DNA from: JBGMEA01 sp963674555
GTDB taxonomy: Bacteria; Bacillota; Clostridia; Eubacteriales; Anaerofustaceae
Length of the DNA stretch: 64,000 nucleotides
Direction of reading: 5' to 3'
Assembly (NCBI GenBank): GCA_963674555.1
Contig: OY771429.1
Location: 1,943,463-2,007,462 of the forward strand
Of the stretch, positions 1 through 8,249 are shown one piece after another; position 1 is the stretch's first letter; each line of letters starts with the position of its first letter. Made by a program: the position numbers and the translations under genes. A model generated the notes under the pieces. The model had not been told where the DNA came from. It searched no databases and saw only the letters and a program-made list of their open reading frames with translations.

Positions 1-2
1 GT

Positions 3-83
3 TTAAGACGCGGCGGGATGCCGCTAAGAGAAGGGATACTGACTGCGAAAGAACTGGTGGATGAATTATGTCAATCGAAGTAA
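3..83 (+). CDS. ecfA1: ECF transporter ATPase EcfA1, C-terminal end (partial)
   Basis: Only the last 26 codons are in the window; the reading frame runs in from the left edge and stops at TAA 81-83. The tail contains GMPLREGILTAKELVDEL, which resembles the C-terminal stretch of EcfA1 proteins (GIPL, then LT, then LV). The stop lies inside the next gene, ecfA2, so the two are translationally coupled. EcfA1 and EcfA2 are expected to form the ATPase heterodimer of an energy-coupling-factor vitamin transporter. The call rests on the short tail plus the conserved ecfA1-ecfA2-ecfT order, so it is likely rather than certain. Confidence 0.72.
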   Translation, partial: LRRGGMPLREGILTAKELVDELCQSK

Positions 84-937
84 GAAATTTATCACACACT
101 TATTCGCCTGATACGATCTTTTCTTTTCAGGCTTTAAAAGACGTTTCATTTGATATCGGACCGCACGATTTTATCGGGATCATAGGTCATACAGGTAGCG
201 GAAAATCGACGCTGATACAGCATCTTAATCGATTGCTATTGCCTACGACCGGTACGGTCTTTGTAAATGGTCTGGATATTACTTCAAAAGAAATATCCAT
301 GATAGAGATATGTAAACGCGTGGGCATTGTTTTTCAATATCCCGAATATCAATTATTTGAAGAAACGGTTTATAAAGATGTGTCTTTCGGACCTAAAAAT
401 TTAGGTTTCGACGAAGAAAAGATCGCCGCTTTGGTCAAAGAAAGCATCGAACTCGTCGGATTGGATTTTGAAGCCGTAAAGGACCAATCTCCGTTTGATC
501 TATCGGGTGGAGAAAAAAGACGCGTCGCCATTGCTGGTGTGCTTGCGATGAAACCGCAGATCCTGATTTTGGATGAACCTGCAAGCGGACTTGACCCGAT
601 GGGAAGAGAAGAGATACTTAACAGTATCAAACGTCTTAATGACGAAGTAGGTATCTGTATCCTATTGGTTTCGCATAATATGGATGATGTGGCGGAGTAC
701 GCCGATAAAGTTATGGTATTCAGCAAGGGAGAACTTGTGATGTACGATACACCTCAAGTCGTTTTTGCGGATTACAAATTCCTTGAAGGTATGGGCTTGT
801 CCGTTCCGCAAGGTAAAAAAGTTCTTGAGCTATTAAAAGAACGCGGTGTTGAAATCGATACTTCGCCGTATACGACTGACGGTGCGATAGAAGAGATCCT
901 CAATAAATTTAACAAGAAGGCTAATCAAGATGATTAA
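68..937 (+). CDS. ecfA2: Energy-coupling factor transporter ATPase EcfA2
   Basis: This is an ABC ATPase of 289 residues that powers vitamin or micronutrient uptake by ECF transporters at the inner face of the membrane. Walker A is GHTGSGKST with Lys46. The Q-loop is in VFQYPEYQLFEETV. The ABC signature LSGGEKRR starts near residue 145. Walker B is ILILDEP with Asp169/Glu170, and an H-loop His follows in VSHNMDD. Length and motifs match EcfA2. The start overlaps the end of ecfA1, and the end overlaps ecfT by 8 bases, so the three form one translationally coupled module. No S component is in the window; in group II ECF systems S components are usually encoded elsewhere. Confidence 0.96.
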   Translation: MSIEVRNLSHTYSPDTIFSFQALKDVSFDIGPHDFIGIIGHTGSGKSTLIQHLNRLLLPTTGTVFVNGLDITSKEISMIEICKRVGIVFQYPEYQLFEETVYKDVSFGPKNLGFDEEKIAALVKESIELVGLDFEAVKDQSPFDLSGGEKRRVAIAGVLAMKPQILILDEPASGLDPMGREEILNSIKRLNDEVGICILLVSHNMDDVAEYADKVMVFSKGELVMYDTPQVVFADYKFLEGMGLSVPQGKKVLELLKERGVEIDTSPYTTDGAIEEILNKFNKKANQDD

Positions 938-1742
938 AGATATAACCATCGGGCAATACTATCCGACGGACTCTGTTATCCATAGGCTTGATCCGAGGAC
1001 AAAATTAAATGCAACATTGCTATACATTATCTTTTTGTTCGTCGTTAATAATTTATGGGGTTATCTCGCTGCATTTTTGTTTTTATGTTTTGTGACGCTT
1101 TTATCAAAGATACCCGTAAAATATTTACTCAGAGGTTTAAAACCATTATTGTTTATCATTACGTTAACGGTGGTCATCAATATGTTTTGGACGCCGGGTA
1201 CTGTTTTATATCAATGGTGGATATTTAAGATCACAGATAACGGGATCAGTAATGCGCTAAATTTCGGTCTCAGATTGATCTTACTTGTGTCAGGCACCTC
1301 CCTGATGACGCTCTGCACATCGACGATCGCATTAGCAGATGGGATGGAAACCGGCATGAAAAGGATACCTTTGGTGCGTCGTGTTTCACATGAAATGAGT
1401 ATGATGATGAGTATCGCCCTTAGATTTATCCCAACGTTGATGGATGAAACGGATAGGATCATGAAAGCACAGAAATCACGTGGCGCTGATTTTGAAAGCG
1501 GTAACATTTTCAGACGAGCGAAAAGTTTGATACCGATCCTTATACCCCTATTCGTAAGCGCTTTTCAACGCGCTAACGAACTTGCAATGGCGATGGAAGC
1601 AAGATGTTATCAAGGCGGTAATGATCGAACTCGTATGAAAGAACTCGCTTATACACGAGCGGACGCTGTAGCGTATATTGTGATGCTATTTATTTTGGGT
1701 GGTTTATACGCAACGCGATATTTACCGGCGATCCGGTGGTAA
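930..1742 (+). CDS. ecfT: ECF transporter transmembrane component EcfT
   Basis: This 270-residue membrane protein couples the EcfA1/A2 ATPases to exchangeable substrate-binding S components. It has several hydrophobic segments, for example LYIIFLFVVNNLWGYLAAFLFL near residue 35 and a final one near the C terminus. The cytoplasmic coupling region carries the Arg-containing motifs typical of the family, seen here as KSRGAD and MEARCY. It overlaps ecfA2 by 8 bases, and truA begins one base after its stop. The ecfA-ecfA-ecfT-truA-rplM-rpsI order is conserved in Bacillota, which supports the call. Confidence 0.95.
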   Translation: MIKDITIGQYYPTDSVIHRLDPRTKLNATLLYIIFLFVVNNLWGYLAAFLFLCFVTLLSKIPVKYLLRGLKPLLFIITLTVVINMFWTPGTVLYQWWIFKITDNGISNALNFGLRLILLVSGTSLMTLCTSTIALADGMETGMKRIPLVRRVSHEMSMMMSIALRFIPTLMDETDRIMKAQKSRGADFESGNIFRRAKSLIPILIPLFVSAFQRANELAMAMEARCYQGGNDRTRMKELAYTRADAVAYIVMLFILGGLYATRYLPAIRW

Positions 1743-1743
1743 G

Positions 1744-2481
1744 ATGAGAAATATTGTAATAACCATCGCATACGACGGCACTGATTTTTGCGGATGGCAA
1801 GTGCAACCGAACGGAAATTCAGTTGCTGCGGAGATCATTAAAGCCATTGAAAGGATCACGCAAGAGACTGTTAAGTTATACGGATCGGGACGGACAGATG
1901 CAGGTGTACACGCGTACGCACAAGTTGCTAATTTCTATACGGAAGCTTCCTTAACACCCGAAAAATGGATCGGCGCACTTAATGCATATCTGCCCGAGGC
2001 TATCGCTGTGATAGCCGCCAAGGAAGAAGACAACGAGTTTAACGCACGATTCAGTGCAAAAGGCAAAGTATACGAATATCGTATTTACAATTCGCGATAT
2101 CCTTCGCCGTTTATGGTGAATCGAGCATGGCGGATCACATATCCGTTGAATATGGAACTGATGAAACAAGCAGCCAAGATCCTATGCGGAGAACATGATT
2201 TTAAAGCATTCATGGCTGCGGGAAGCAGTGTTACGGATACTGTTCGTATTATTTATGAATTGAACATTACCAAACAAAACGATCTTATCGAAGTTCATGT
2301 AGAAGGCAATGGTTTTCTGTATAATATGGTGCGGATCATTGTGGGGACCCTCGTTCATGTCGGAGCGGGAAAAATCACTTGTGATGATGTCAGGGGTGTC
2401 TTGGAATCACAGGATCGTACAAAAGGAGCGGTAACCGCGCCCGCATATGGTTTATATCTCAAAGAAGTAATCTATTCATAA
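1744..2481 (+). CDS. truA: tRNA pseudouridine(38-40) synthase TruA
   Basis: TruA converts uridines 38-40 of the tRNA anticodon arm to pseudouridine. The protein opens with MRNIVITIAYDGTDFCGWQ and has the catalytic motif GRTDAGVHA with Asp52. FLYNMVRIIVGTL near the C terminus is also typical. The start is placed at ATG 1744, directly after the ecfT stop, because the homologous N terminus begins there; an upstream in-frame start would add a non-homologous extension inside ecfT. The length, 245 residues, is normal. It is probably cotranscribed with the ecf genes. A promoter and leader for rplM follow it. Confidence 0.96.
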   Translation: MRNIVITIAYDGTDFCGWQVQPNGNSVAAEIIKAIERITQETVKLYGSGRTDAGVHAYAQVANFYTEASLTPEKWIGALNAYLPEAIAVIAAKEEDNEFNARFSAKGKVYEYRIYNSRYPSPFMVNRAWRITYPLNMELMKQAAKILCGEHDFKAFMAAGSSVTDTVRIIYELNITKQNDLIEVHVEGNGFLYNMVRIIVGTLVHVGAGKITCDDVRGVLESQDRTKGAVTAPAYGLYLKEVIYS

Positions 2482-2535
2482 AACCACATAGAAAACGCAA
2501 AACAACGAAAATCACTTTATATAAGCAAAAAAGTG

Positions 2536-2564
2536 TTGACATATGCGTCAATATTTTATAATAT
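2536..2564 (+). promoter_or_regulatory. Promoter for rplM-rpsI
   Basis: TTGACA at 2536-2541 is followed after 17 bases by TAATAT (2559-2564); an overlapping TATAAT at 2557-2562 would give a 15-base spacer. It lies between truA and the rplM leader, so ribosomal protein transcription can be independent of the ecf-truA genes. Confidence 0.7.
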
Positions 2565-2571
2565 ATTAGTT

Positions 2572-2630
2572 GGCTCTCTTGATTCGATTAGCCCCGAATT
2601 GAAGGGATGCTCTTGGAAAAATCGGAGGTT
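2572..2630 (+). ncRNA. Probable L13 leader RNA controlling rplM
   Basis: The leader can fold as CGATT (2585-2589) with AATCG (2620-2624), AGC (2590-2592) with GCT (2609-2611) and CCC (2593-2595) with GGG (2604-2606), leaving an 8-base apical loop and a purine-rich internal loop. The closing helix covers the start of the Shine-Dalgarno sequence CGGAGG (2623-2628). Bacillota rplM genes often carry an autoregulatory L13 leader at this position. I assign the family from position and fold only; a covariance-model match was not run. Confidence 0.55.
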
Positions 2631-2635
2631 TTATA

Positions 2636-3079
2636 ATGTTAACAAAAACAACAATGACACCGAAACCCGATCAGATCGAAAAGAAATGGTATGTAGTGGA
2701 TGCCGAAGGGCAAACACTGGGAAGACTTGCTAGCGAAGTAGCAAATATGCTGCGCGGCAAGAATAAACCCTACTATACACCGAATATCGATACAGGGGAT
2801 TTCGTGATCGTTATCAATGCCGAAAAGATACATCTTACAGGCAATAAATTGATCCAGAAGAAATATTATTCTCATTCGGGATATCCGGGTGGTTTAAAGT
2901 CTACACAATACAAAGATTTGATTCAGAAAAAACCTGAATTCGTGATCGAAAAAGCAGTTAAGGGAATGCTTCCCAAAAACAAGCTTGGAAGAGCACAAGG
3001 TAAAAAACTGAAAGTATACGCAGGAAGCGAACATAAACATGAAGCGCAAAATCCCGAAGTGTATACCTTGAAAGGATAA
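2636..3079 (+). CDS. rplM: 50S ribosomal protein L13
   Basis: L13 is an early-assembling protein of the large ribosomal subunit. The sequence has the family signatures WYVVDAEGQTLGRLAS, GDFVIVINAEKI and the basic segment MLPKNKLGRAQ, and the length of 147 residues is normal. GGAGG at 2624-2628 stands 7 bases before the ATG, fixing the start; the first seven residues before MTPKPDQ are a little longer than in many homologues. rpsI follows after 9 bases, the universal rplM-rpsI pair. Expression is probably controlled by the leader just upstream. Confidence 0.98.
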   Translation: MLTKTTMTPKPDQIEKKWYVVDAEGQTLGRLASEVANMLRGKNKPYYTPNIDTGDFVIVINAEKIHLTGNKLIQKKYYSHSGYPGGLKSTQYKDLIQKKPEFVIEKAVKGMLPKNKLGRAQGKKLKVYAGSEHKHEAQNPEVYTLKG

Positions 3080-3088
3080 GGAGGAAAT

Positions 3089-3478
3089 ATGGCAGATCAA
3101 GTAATGGCAACCGGAAGACGTAAAAAATCCGTAGCACGTGTTATCGTAAAACCGGGTAGCGGCAAATTTGTGATCAACGGCAGAGATATTGAAGATTATT
3201 TTTGCATGGAAACACTCAAAATCATTGCCAGACAACCTTTAACACTTACAAATTTAACTGATAAATTCGATATATCCGTCAACGTATACGGCGGAGGCTT
3301 CACAGGACAAGCTGGCGCTGTGCGTCACGGTCTTGCAAGAGGACTCGTTGCGTATGACGAATCTTTAAGAAAAGAGATCAAAAAAGCCGGCTATTTGACA
3401 AGAGACTCACGAATGACAGAAAGAAAGAAATACGGCTTAAAGAAAGCGCGAAGAGCGCCTCAATTCTCAAAAAGATAA
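3089..3478 (+). CDS. rpsI: 30S ribosomal protein S9
   Basis: S9 is a small-subunit protein whose basic C-terminal tail reaches the P-site tRNA. The protein has TGRRKKSVARV near the N terminus, GGGFTGQAGAVRHGLARGL in the centre, and ends in QFSKR, the canonical C terminus. At 129 residues it has the usual length. AAGGAGG just upstream gives a strong ribosome-binding site. It is the second gene of the rplM-rpsI unit and is followed by an intrinsic terminator. Confidence 0.98.
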   Translation: MADQVMATGRRKKSVARVIVKPGSGKFVINGRDIEDYFCMETLKIIARQPLTLTNLTDKFDISVNVYGGGFTGQAGAVRHGLARGLVAYDESLRKEIKKAGYLTRDSRMTERKKYGLKKARRAPQFSKR

Positions 3479-3491
3479 ATATACTTACTTC

Positions 3492-3523
3492 AATACCGCA
3501 TCGATCGGTGCGGTATTTTTTTA
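3492..3523 (+). terminator. Intrinsic terminator after rpsI
   Basis: ATACCGCA (3493-3500) pairs with TGCGGTAT (3509-3516) around an 8-base loop and is followed by a run of T. It ends the rplM-rpsI transcript. Confidence 0.9.
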
Positions 3524-3553
3524 TTGGAATTCTCTCTATAGCTGTTCAACCCA

Positions 3554-3582
3554 TTTACTCCGAATGATTAATTTGTTATATT
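3554..3582 (+). promoter_or_regulatory. Promoter for the tsaE-tsaD operon
   Basis: TTTACT (3554-3559), a 17-base spacer and TATATT (3577-3582), preceded by an extended -10 TGT. The predicted start near 3589 lies too close to the ATG at 3592 for normal initiation, which favours the tsaE start at 3607. Confidence 0.6.
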
Positions 3583-3606
3583 TGAAGTGGTATGGAGAAT
3601 AATATT

Positions 3607-4086
3607 ATGCAGATAGATGTCATTTCAAACAGTCCCGAAGATACGGCACGAATCGGTAAAATCATTGCCAAGCATATCGCACCGCATACGGTGATCGCTT
3701 TGGTCGGTCCTTTGGCGGCGGGCAAAACAACTTTGTCAAAAACCATATTCGATACAAAAGGATACGGGGAGGACTTTCACAGCCCAACGTATACGCTTAT
3801 CAATGAATATTGCGCGGATGATAAATGCTCGTATCATATGGATGCGTATCGGATCGCTGATATATCCGAACTTGATTATATCGGTTATGAAGAATCGCTT
3901 GAAGACGGTGAACTTATCGTGATAGAATGGGCGGATTTGATCGAAAACCGACTGCCCGAGGATTGTTTAAGAATAGAGATGTCATACGGAGATAACGAAC
4001 ACATGCGAAAATTAAAGATCATAACAAATGATGCTTTACTATATGAAAAATTAGCGGAGGACTTAAATGCTTATACTGGCAATTGA
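3607..4086 (+). CDS. tsaE: tRNA t6A biosynthesis ATPase TsaE
   Basis: TsaE is the small ATPase needed for the bacterial TsaBDE complex to make threonylcarbamoyladenosine at A37 of ANN-decoding tRNAs. It carries the Walker A motif GPLAAGKTT (Lys40), the family motif SPTYTLINEY, HMDAYR and VIEWADLIENRLP. I start it at ATG 3607 because GGAG (3594-3597) is 9 bases upstream; the ATG at 3592 has no Shine-Dalgarno site and sits at the predicted transcription start. At 159 residues it has the usual length. It overlaps tsaB by 20 bases and leads a five-gene operon. Confidence 0.93.
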   Translation: MQIDVISNSPEDTARIGKIIAKHIAPHTVIALVGPLAAGKTTLSKTIFDTKGYGEDFHSPTYTLINEYCADDKCSYHMDAYRIADISELDYIGYEESLEDGELIVIEWADLIENRLPEDCLRIEMSYGDNEHMRKLKIITNDALLYEKLAEDLNAYTGN

Positions 4087-4786
4087 TTGCGCAACGATCG
4101 CGGCAAGCGCAGCGATAATCGATGAACAGAAATTACACGGCGAACAATATACGGATTATAAGTTGAAACACTCCGAGAAATTATTGCCGTTGATCGATTC
4201 ATTGCTCAAAGAATTACGTATGACGATGGATGATATTGATGTCTTTGCGATCAGTAAAGGACCGGGTTCTTTCACAGGACTACGTATCGGAGCAGCTACC
4301 GTCAAAGCATTTGCGCATCCGAACAATAAACCGATCATCGGTATATCGACTTTGGAAGCCTGTGCGTACGGACAGGGAGCTTTTAATGGTATCCTTTGTC
4401 CGATATTGGATGCACAACAAAACAGTGTCTATACGGCGCTCTTTGCTTATGAAGACGATGATATCGTACGTTTTGAAGAAGATCAAGCGATATCTTGCGA
4501 TGCGTTGATCGAATTATTAAAAGACAATGACAAAGACGTTTTGTTTTGCGGTGACGCGGTGATGAAATTTAAAGATGAGTTGCGTGAGAGGCTTGGTCAA
4601 AAAGCTTATTTCGCTGATCCGATCCGTATGATGCCACGGGCGTCAAGCGTAGGCGCTCTTGCATTGAAACATTATAACGACTTAAAGAAAAATACTTATA
4701 ATAATTTTGTCCCCAACTATATCAGAAAATCGCAAGCGGAAGTTAATTATGAGATAAAGGTACGTTCCGATGGGAACCGAGAATAA
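4067..4786 (+). CDS. tsaB: tRNA t6A biosynthesis protein TsaB
   Basis: TsaB is the non-catalytic partner that dimerises with TsaD in t6A synthesis. The ASKHA-fold N terminus MLILAIDCAT and the motif KGPGSFTGLRIG are diagnostic. Its 239 residues are typical. GGAGG at 4056-4060 precedes the ATG by 6 bases inside the end of tsaE, so translation is coupled. It overlaps rimI by 17 bases. The order tsaE-tsaB-rimI-tsaD is common in Bacillota; here one extra membrane-protein gene is inserted before tsaD. Confidence 0.95.
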   Translation: MLILAIDCATIAASAAIIDEQKLHGEQYTDYKLKHSEKLLPLIDSLLKELRMTMDDIDVFAISKGPGSFTGLRIGAATVKAFAHPNNKPIIGISTLEACAYGQGAFNGILCPILDAQQNSVYTALFAYEDDDIVRFEEDQAISCDALIELLKDNDKDVLFCGDAVMKFKDELRERLGQKAYFADPIRMMPRASSVGALALKHYNDLKKNTYNNFVPNYIRKSQAEVNYEIKVRSDGNRE

Positions 4787-5249
4787 CGAAATGGGAAATG
4801 AAGCGCTCAGAATAAGGGAAGCGAATATTGATGATATTGAAGCCATTTATCGTATTGAATCCGAATCGTTTGGAAGTCCTTGGAGCAAAACTTTATTGGC
4901 TAATGAGATCCAAAGTAATACATCTTTGGTGTTATGCGCGGTTATAGATGGCACTGTCGTAGGATTCGGCAGTTTAATGGAAGTATACGATGAGATCCAT
5001 ATAACCAATCTTGCCGTCGCTACCGATCACCGAAGAGAAGGCATAGGAAGACGGTTATTATCCGAACTGATAAACGCAAAAAGTGCTGAGCAGATGAAAG
5101 ATGTTATTTTGGAAGTGCGCATATCAAATACATCTGCTATCGCTCTTTACAGTTCATACGGGTTTGAACCATTGGGTATAAGGAAAAAATATTACGAAGA
5201 CGAAAAGGAAGATGCCTTAGTCATGCGGTACGCATTGACTGACAGATAG
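4770..5249 (+). CDS. rimI: Ribosomal protein S18-alanine N-acetyltransferase RimI
   Basis: This GNAT-family enzyme is expected to acetylate the N-terminal alanine of ribosomal protein S18. It has IREANIDDIEAIYRIESESF at the N terminus, the acetyl-CoA loop DHRREGIGRRLL, and the C-terminal segment NTSAIALYSSYGFEPLGIRKKYYE typical of RimI. Its 159 residues are normal. ATG 4770 has AAAGG 9 bases upstream; a second in-frame ATG at 4791 is possible. It overlaps tsaB and belongs to the t6A operon, where rimI is a frequent neighbour. Confidence 0.9.
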   Translation: MGTENNEMGNEALRIREANIDDIEAIYRIESESFGSPWSKTLLANEIQSNTSLVLCAVIDGTVVGFGSLMEVYDEIHITNLAVATDHRREGIGRRLLSELINAKSAEQMKDVILEVRISNTSAIALYSSYGFEPLGIRKKYYEDEKEDALVMRYALTDR

Positions 5250-5263
5250 GAGACTAAGATCAA

Positions 5264-5953
5264 ATGACCAACAAAATAGTACGCTTGTTATTTCTGCTCG
5301 TCATGATCGTATGCTTATTTTTTATAGGTGTATTTACATCGATCGAAGCTGTAGCCTATGACGATTTTTTTTACGAAGATCAATATATACGTAATAACGT
5401 AAGTGAAAATACCGATATGTCGATAGATGAACTTATGAACGTTACACAACAGATCCAGCTGTTTTTGAAAGGGCAGAGAGAAGATTTTGATATTTATGCT
5501 GTCAGAGACGACAGTTACGGCCCGATATTTACGCAAAGAGAACAGCAACACATGGCGGATGTTCAGGATATCTTTGTGACTGTACGATACATTCGCAACG
5601 GCTGTTTGATCATATTGGGGATCTTGTCACTTTTTCTTTATCGAAAGGATCGAGACTTGTTAGGCAAATTATTCCGATACGCAAGTCTTATCATCATTGC
5701 GTTATTAGCGCTCTTTGGTATCGTTGTAGCCTTTTTCTTTGAACCGATGTTTATTGCGTTCCATCATTTATTATTTGCGAATACGATGTGGCTACTCGAT
5801 CCCGCGCACAGTGTCCTTATCAATATGGTCCCCGAAGCCTTTTTTATCGCTTGCGGAGTAAGGATCGCTGTGTACAGCTTGTTATTCTTTATCATTCTAT
5901 TCCTCGCGACTTATTTATTCAATAAAAAGAAAGGTCGGTATGCAAATGCCTAA
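5264..5953 (+). CDS. DUF1461/TIGR01906 membrane protein, possible lipoprotein intramolecular transacylase (Lit-like)
   Basis: This is a 229-residue integral membrane protein with about four hydrophobic segments: residues 7-25 (an N-terminal anchor), near 110-125, near 140-165 and a final one near 205-222. An extracytoplasmic region between the first two holds REQQHMADVQDIF, and LLDPAHSVLINMVPEAFF lies before the last; both are features of the DUF1461 (TIGR01906) family. That family includes the Lit enzymes of some Bacillota, which move an acyl chain within lipoproteins to give the lyso form. Assigning that activity here is inference. It ends 14 bases inside tsaD, so it is part of the t6A operon although its function appears unrelated. 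Confidence 0.75.
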   Translation: MTNKIVRLLFLLVMIVCLFFIGVFTSIEAVAYDDFFYEDQYIRNNVSENTDMSIDELMNVTQQIQLFLKGQREDFDIYAVRDDSYGPIFTQREQQHMADVQDIFVTVRYIRNGCLIILGILSLFLYRKDRDLLGKLFRYASLIIIALLALFGIVVAFFFEPMFIAFHHLLFANTMWLLDPAHSVLINMVPEAFFIACGVRIAVYSLLFFIILFLATYLFNKKKGRYANA

Positions 5954-6953
5954 TTCGGTCACTATCTTAGCAATTGAAACATCGTGTGACGAAACAAGCG
6001 CTGCTGTGATTCGGGACGGTAAGCTGCTTTCAAATGTCATTGCGTCTCAAATAGACATCCATGCGCTTTACGGTGGGGTTGTCCCTGAGATCGCATCCAG
6101 AAACCATTTGCTCAAGATCTCACAAGTAGTCGATCAAGCTTTGACCGAAGCCGATACGGATATGCGATCGCTTGATGCTGTTGCCGTAACACACGGGCCC
6201 GGATTGGTCGGGGCGCTATTGATCGGTGTCTCTTACGCAAAAGCATTGGCGTTTTCTTTGGGTATAAAAATTATCGGCGTCAATCATCTAGCCGGGCATA
6301 TCAGCGCGAATTTCTTAGCAGGCGCAAAACCTCCTATGATCTGTTTGATCGCTTCAGGCGGGCATACATCGATCGTGAAAGTAGACGATTATACGTCTTT
6401 CGAAGTGCTGGGTAAAACCCGTGATGACGCAGCGGGAGAAGCATTTGATAAAATCGCGCGCGTTATGGGATTAGGCTACCCGGGTGGCCCGAAGATCGAC
6501 AAGGAAGCAAAATTGGGAAATCCCGATTTTTTACCTTTACCTCGAGTGATGATGGATGAAGATCATTATGATTTCAGTTTCAGCGGTCTTAAAAGCGCGG
6601 TATTGAATTATTTGAATAAACAGAATATGAAAAATGAAAAGATCAATGTTTCGGATATCAGTGCTTCTTTTCAACAGTGCGTATCCGATATCTTAACTGA
6701 AAAAACAATTCGAGCGGCACTGCAAGAACATATAAGTACCATCGCGATATGCGGTGGCGTAAGTTGTAATTCATTGATCCGTTCTCAATTTAAAAAGAAA
6801 TGTAAGGAAAAGGGGCTAACTTTATTTATGCCGGATACAACGCTGTGTTCCGACAACGCAGGCATGATAGCCGCCGCCGCTTATTATCAATATCTGAACA
6901 ATGATTTTTCTGATATTTATTTAAACGCGGTTCCATCATTGCATTTAGCGTAA
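5940..6953 (+). CDS. tsaD: tRNA N6-adenosine threonylcarbamoyltransferase TsaD
   Basis: TsaD transfers the threonylcarbamoyl group to A37 of tRNA. It has the ASKHA N terminus LAIETSCDETSAAV, THGPGLVGALLIG, and the metal-binding motif NHLAGH (His116 and His120); a further site is near GGVSCNSLIR, and LCSDNAGMIA follows. At 337 residues it has the family length. The ATG at 5940 lies inside the end of the preceding membrane-protein gene, with AAAGG just upstream. It is the last gene of the operon. Confidence 0.97.
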   Translation: MQMPNSVTILAIETSCDETSAAVIRDGKLLSNVIASQIDIHALYGGVVPEIASRNHLLKISQVVDQALTEADTDMRSLDAVAVTHGPGLVGALLIGVSYAKALAFSLGIKIIGVNHLAGHISANFLAGAKPPMICLIASGGHTSIVKVDDYTSFEVLGKTRDDAAGEAFDKIARVMGLGYPGGPKIDKEAKLGNPDFLPLPRVMMDEDHYDFSFSGLKSAVLNYLNKQNMKNEKINVSDISASFQQCVSDILTEKTIRAALQEHISTIAICGGVSCNSLIRSQFKKKCKEKGLTLFMPDTTLCSDNAGMIAAAAYYQYLNNDFSDIYLNAVPSLHLA

Positions 6954-7048
6954 AGTTTATATTTTATACCATGATTTACTGAAAATTATCAACTTACCTT
7001 AAAAAACGATTAAATTCACAGGAAGCATAGCCGTTGATTATCTAAATA

Positions 7049-7057
7049 TGTTATAAT
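7049..7057 (+). promoter_or_regulatory. Extended -10 promoter for the PIN-TRAM gene
   Basis: TGTTATAAT at 7049-7057 is an extended -10 element with no good -35. It stands about 45 bases before the ATG at 7104, giving this gene its own promoter downstream of tsaD. Confidence 0.5.
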
Positions 7058-7103
7058 GATTAAAATTTAATATTTGACAAAATTAGCAAAAGGGGGACAG
7101 ATT

Positions 7104-8210
7104 ATGTTGATAAAAACATTTTCGTTTTTATTCGGCTTCATCACCGGCTATCAATTAGGCCCGCTGGCGTATGAGACCGACTTCATCATGAAGTACTTGA
7201 ATTGGAACTTGCCTTCCGGAACTGCTACGATCATCTTATCATTTATTTTTGGATTTATTTTTGGATTTATTTTTCTTATTATTATACCGTTGATCGTACG
7301 AATCTTTGGCAATGTTACAAAAAAATGGGTCAAAAGTCTTAAATCAATTTCTTTGTGGCAGATCATATTATATACGCTTGCACTTATTTTAGGTTTAGTG
7401 ATCGCCGCACTCGTTTGCAGTCCGATTTACAGATTGGAAATACCCTCATTCCTCAAAATTCTTATCGTTGCGGGTATTTACAGTGGTTTGATCTATCTCA
7501 GTTTATTGATCACGACCATGAAGTTTTCCGATTTGGAATCAATTTTTAAAAATGTATTCAGTCGTGACGGGAAAGAAGATACTCGTATCTCGATAAGAAG
7601 CGGCAAAAAGAACACAAAAATTGTACCGAAAGTTTTGGATACAAGCGTGATCATCGATGGCAGGATATTCGATATATTAAAAACCGGATTTGTCGAAGGA
7701 CCGATCGTGATCCCTGAATTCGTCTTGGATGAATTACAGTATATCGCTGATTCTTCTGACGGACTTAAGAGAAACCGTGGGAGAAGAGGTCTTGATATTC
7801 TCAATAAGATCCAAAAAGAATTGCCGATCGAGGTCGTGATAAGCGATAAGGATTATAGTGACATCTCTGAAGTTGACAGTAAGTTATTGCGTTTAAGTAA
7901 GGACCTTAAAGGGAAAGTCGTTACGAATGACTATAATTTGAATAAGGTTGCTGAATTCCACGGCGTTGAAGTGTTAAATACGAATGAATTATCAAATGCC
8001 GTAAAAACAGTAGTTCTACCGGGTGAAGAGATGCCTGTTCAGATCATCAAAGAAGGAAAAGAGTCGAATCAGGGAGTCGCCTATTTGGATGATGGAACAA
8101 TGATCGTCGTTGAAGGGGGACGAAGTTTGATCGGGAAAACCGTTCAAGTTATCGTCACAAGCGTATTGCAAACATCTGCGGGGCGCATGATCTTTGTAAA
8201 ACCGATATAG
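7104..8210 (+). CDS. PIN-TRAM domain membrane protein (YacL-like)
   Basis: This 368-residue protein begins with four hydrophobic segments (about residues 5-140) and continues with a cytoplasmic PIN nuclease-like domain and a C-terminal TRAM domain. The PIN domain is marked by VLDTSVIIDGRIFDI, IPEFVLDELQ and KVVTNDYNLNKVA, which supply the acidic cluster of the fold. The TRAM part is near the end, around GVAYLDDGTMIVVEGG. Homologues include B. subtilis YacL; the substrate is unknown to me, though PIN and TRAM domains suggest RNA binding or cleavage at the membrane. The start at 7104 is set by GGGGG 7 bases upstream; an upstream TTG lacks a site. Confidence 0.88.
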   Translation: MLIKTFSFLFGFITGYQLGPLAYETDFIMKYLNWNLPSGTATIILSFIFGFIFGFIFLIIIPLIVRIFGNVTKKWVKSLKSISLWQIILYTLALILGLVIAALVCSPIYRLEIPSFLKILIVAGIYSGLIYLSLLITTMKFSDLESIFKNVFSRDGKEDTRISIRSGKKNTKIVPKVLDTSVIIDGRIFDILKTGFVEGPIVIPEFVLDELQYIADSSDGLKRNRGRRGLDILNKIQKELPIEVVISDKDYSDISEVDSKLLRLSKDLKGKVVTNDYNLNKVAEFHGVEVLNTNELSNAVKTVVLPGEEMPVQIIKEGKESNQGVAYLDDGTMIVVEGGRSLIGKTVQVIVTSVLQTSAGRMIFVKPI

Positions 8211-8216
8211 GATAAA

Positions 8217-8249
8217 AAATAAAGCAACGGCTGTTGCTTTATTTTTTTG
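8217..8249 (+). terminator. Intrinsic terminator after the PIN-TRAM gene
   Basis: AAATAAAGCAAC (8217-8228) pairs with GTTGCTTTATTT (8233-8244) around a 4-base loop, followed by further T residues. The remaining 160 bases up to the next promoter are AT-rich and show nothing I can assign. Confidence 0.9.

Noticed and set aside
2533..2733. 66-residue frame overlapping the rplM leader and start
   Set aside because: It starts inside the promoter and overlaps rplM in another frame; the leader structure and L13 homology explain the region.
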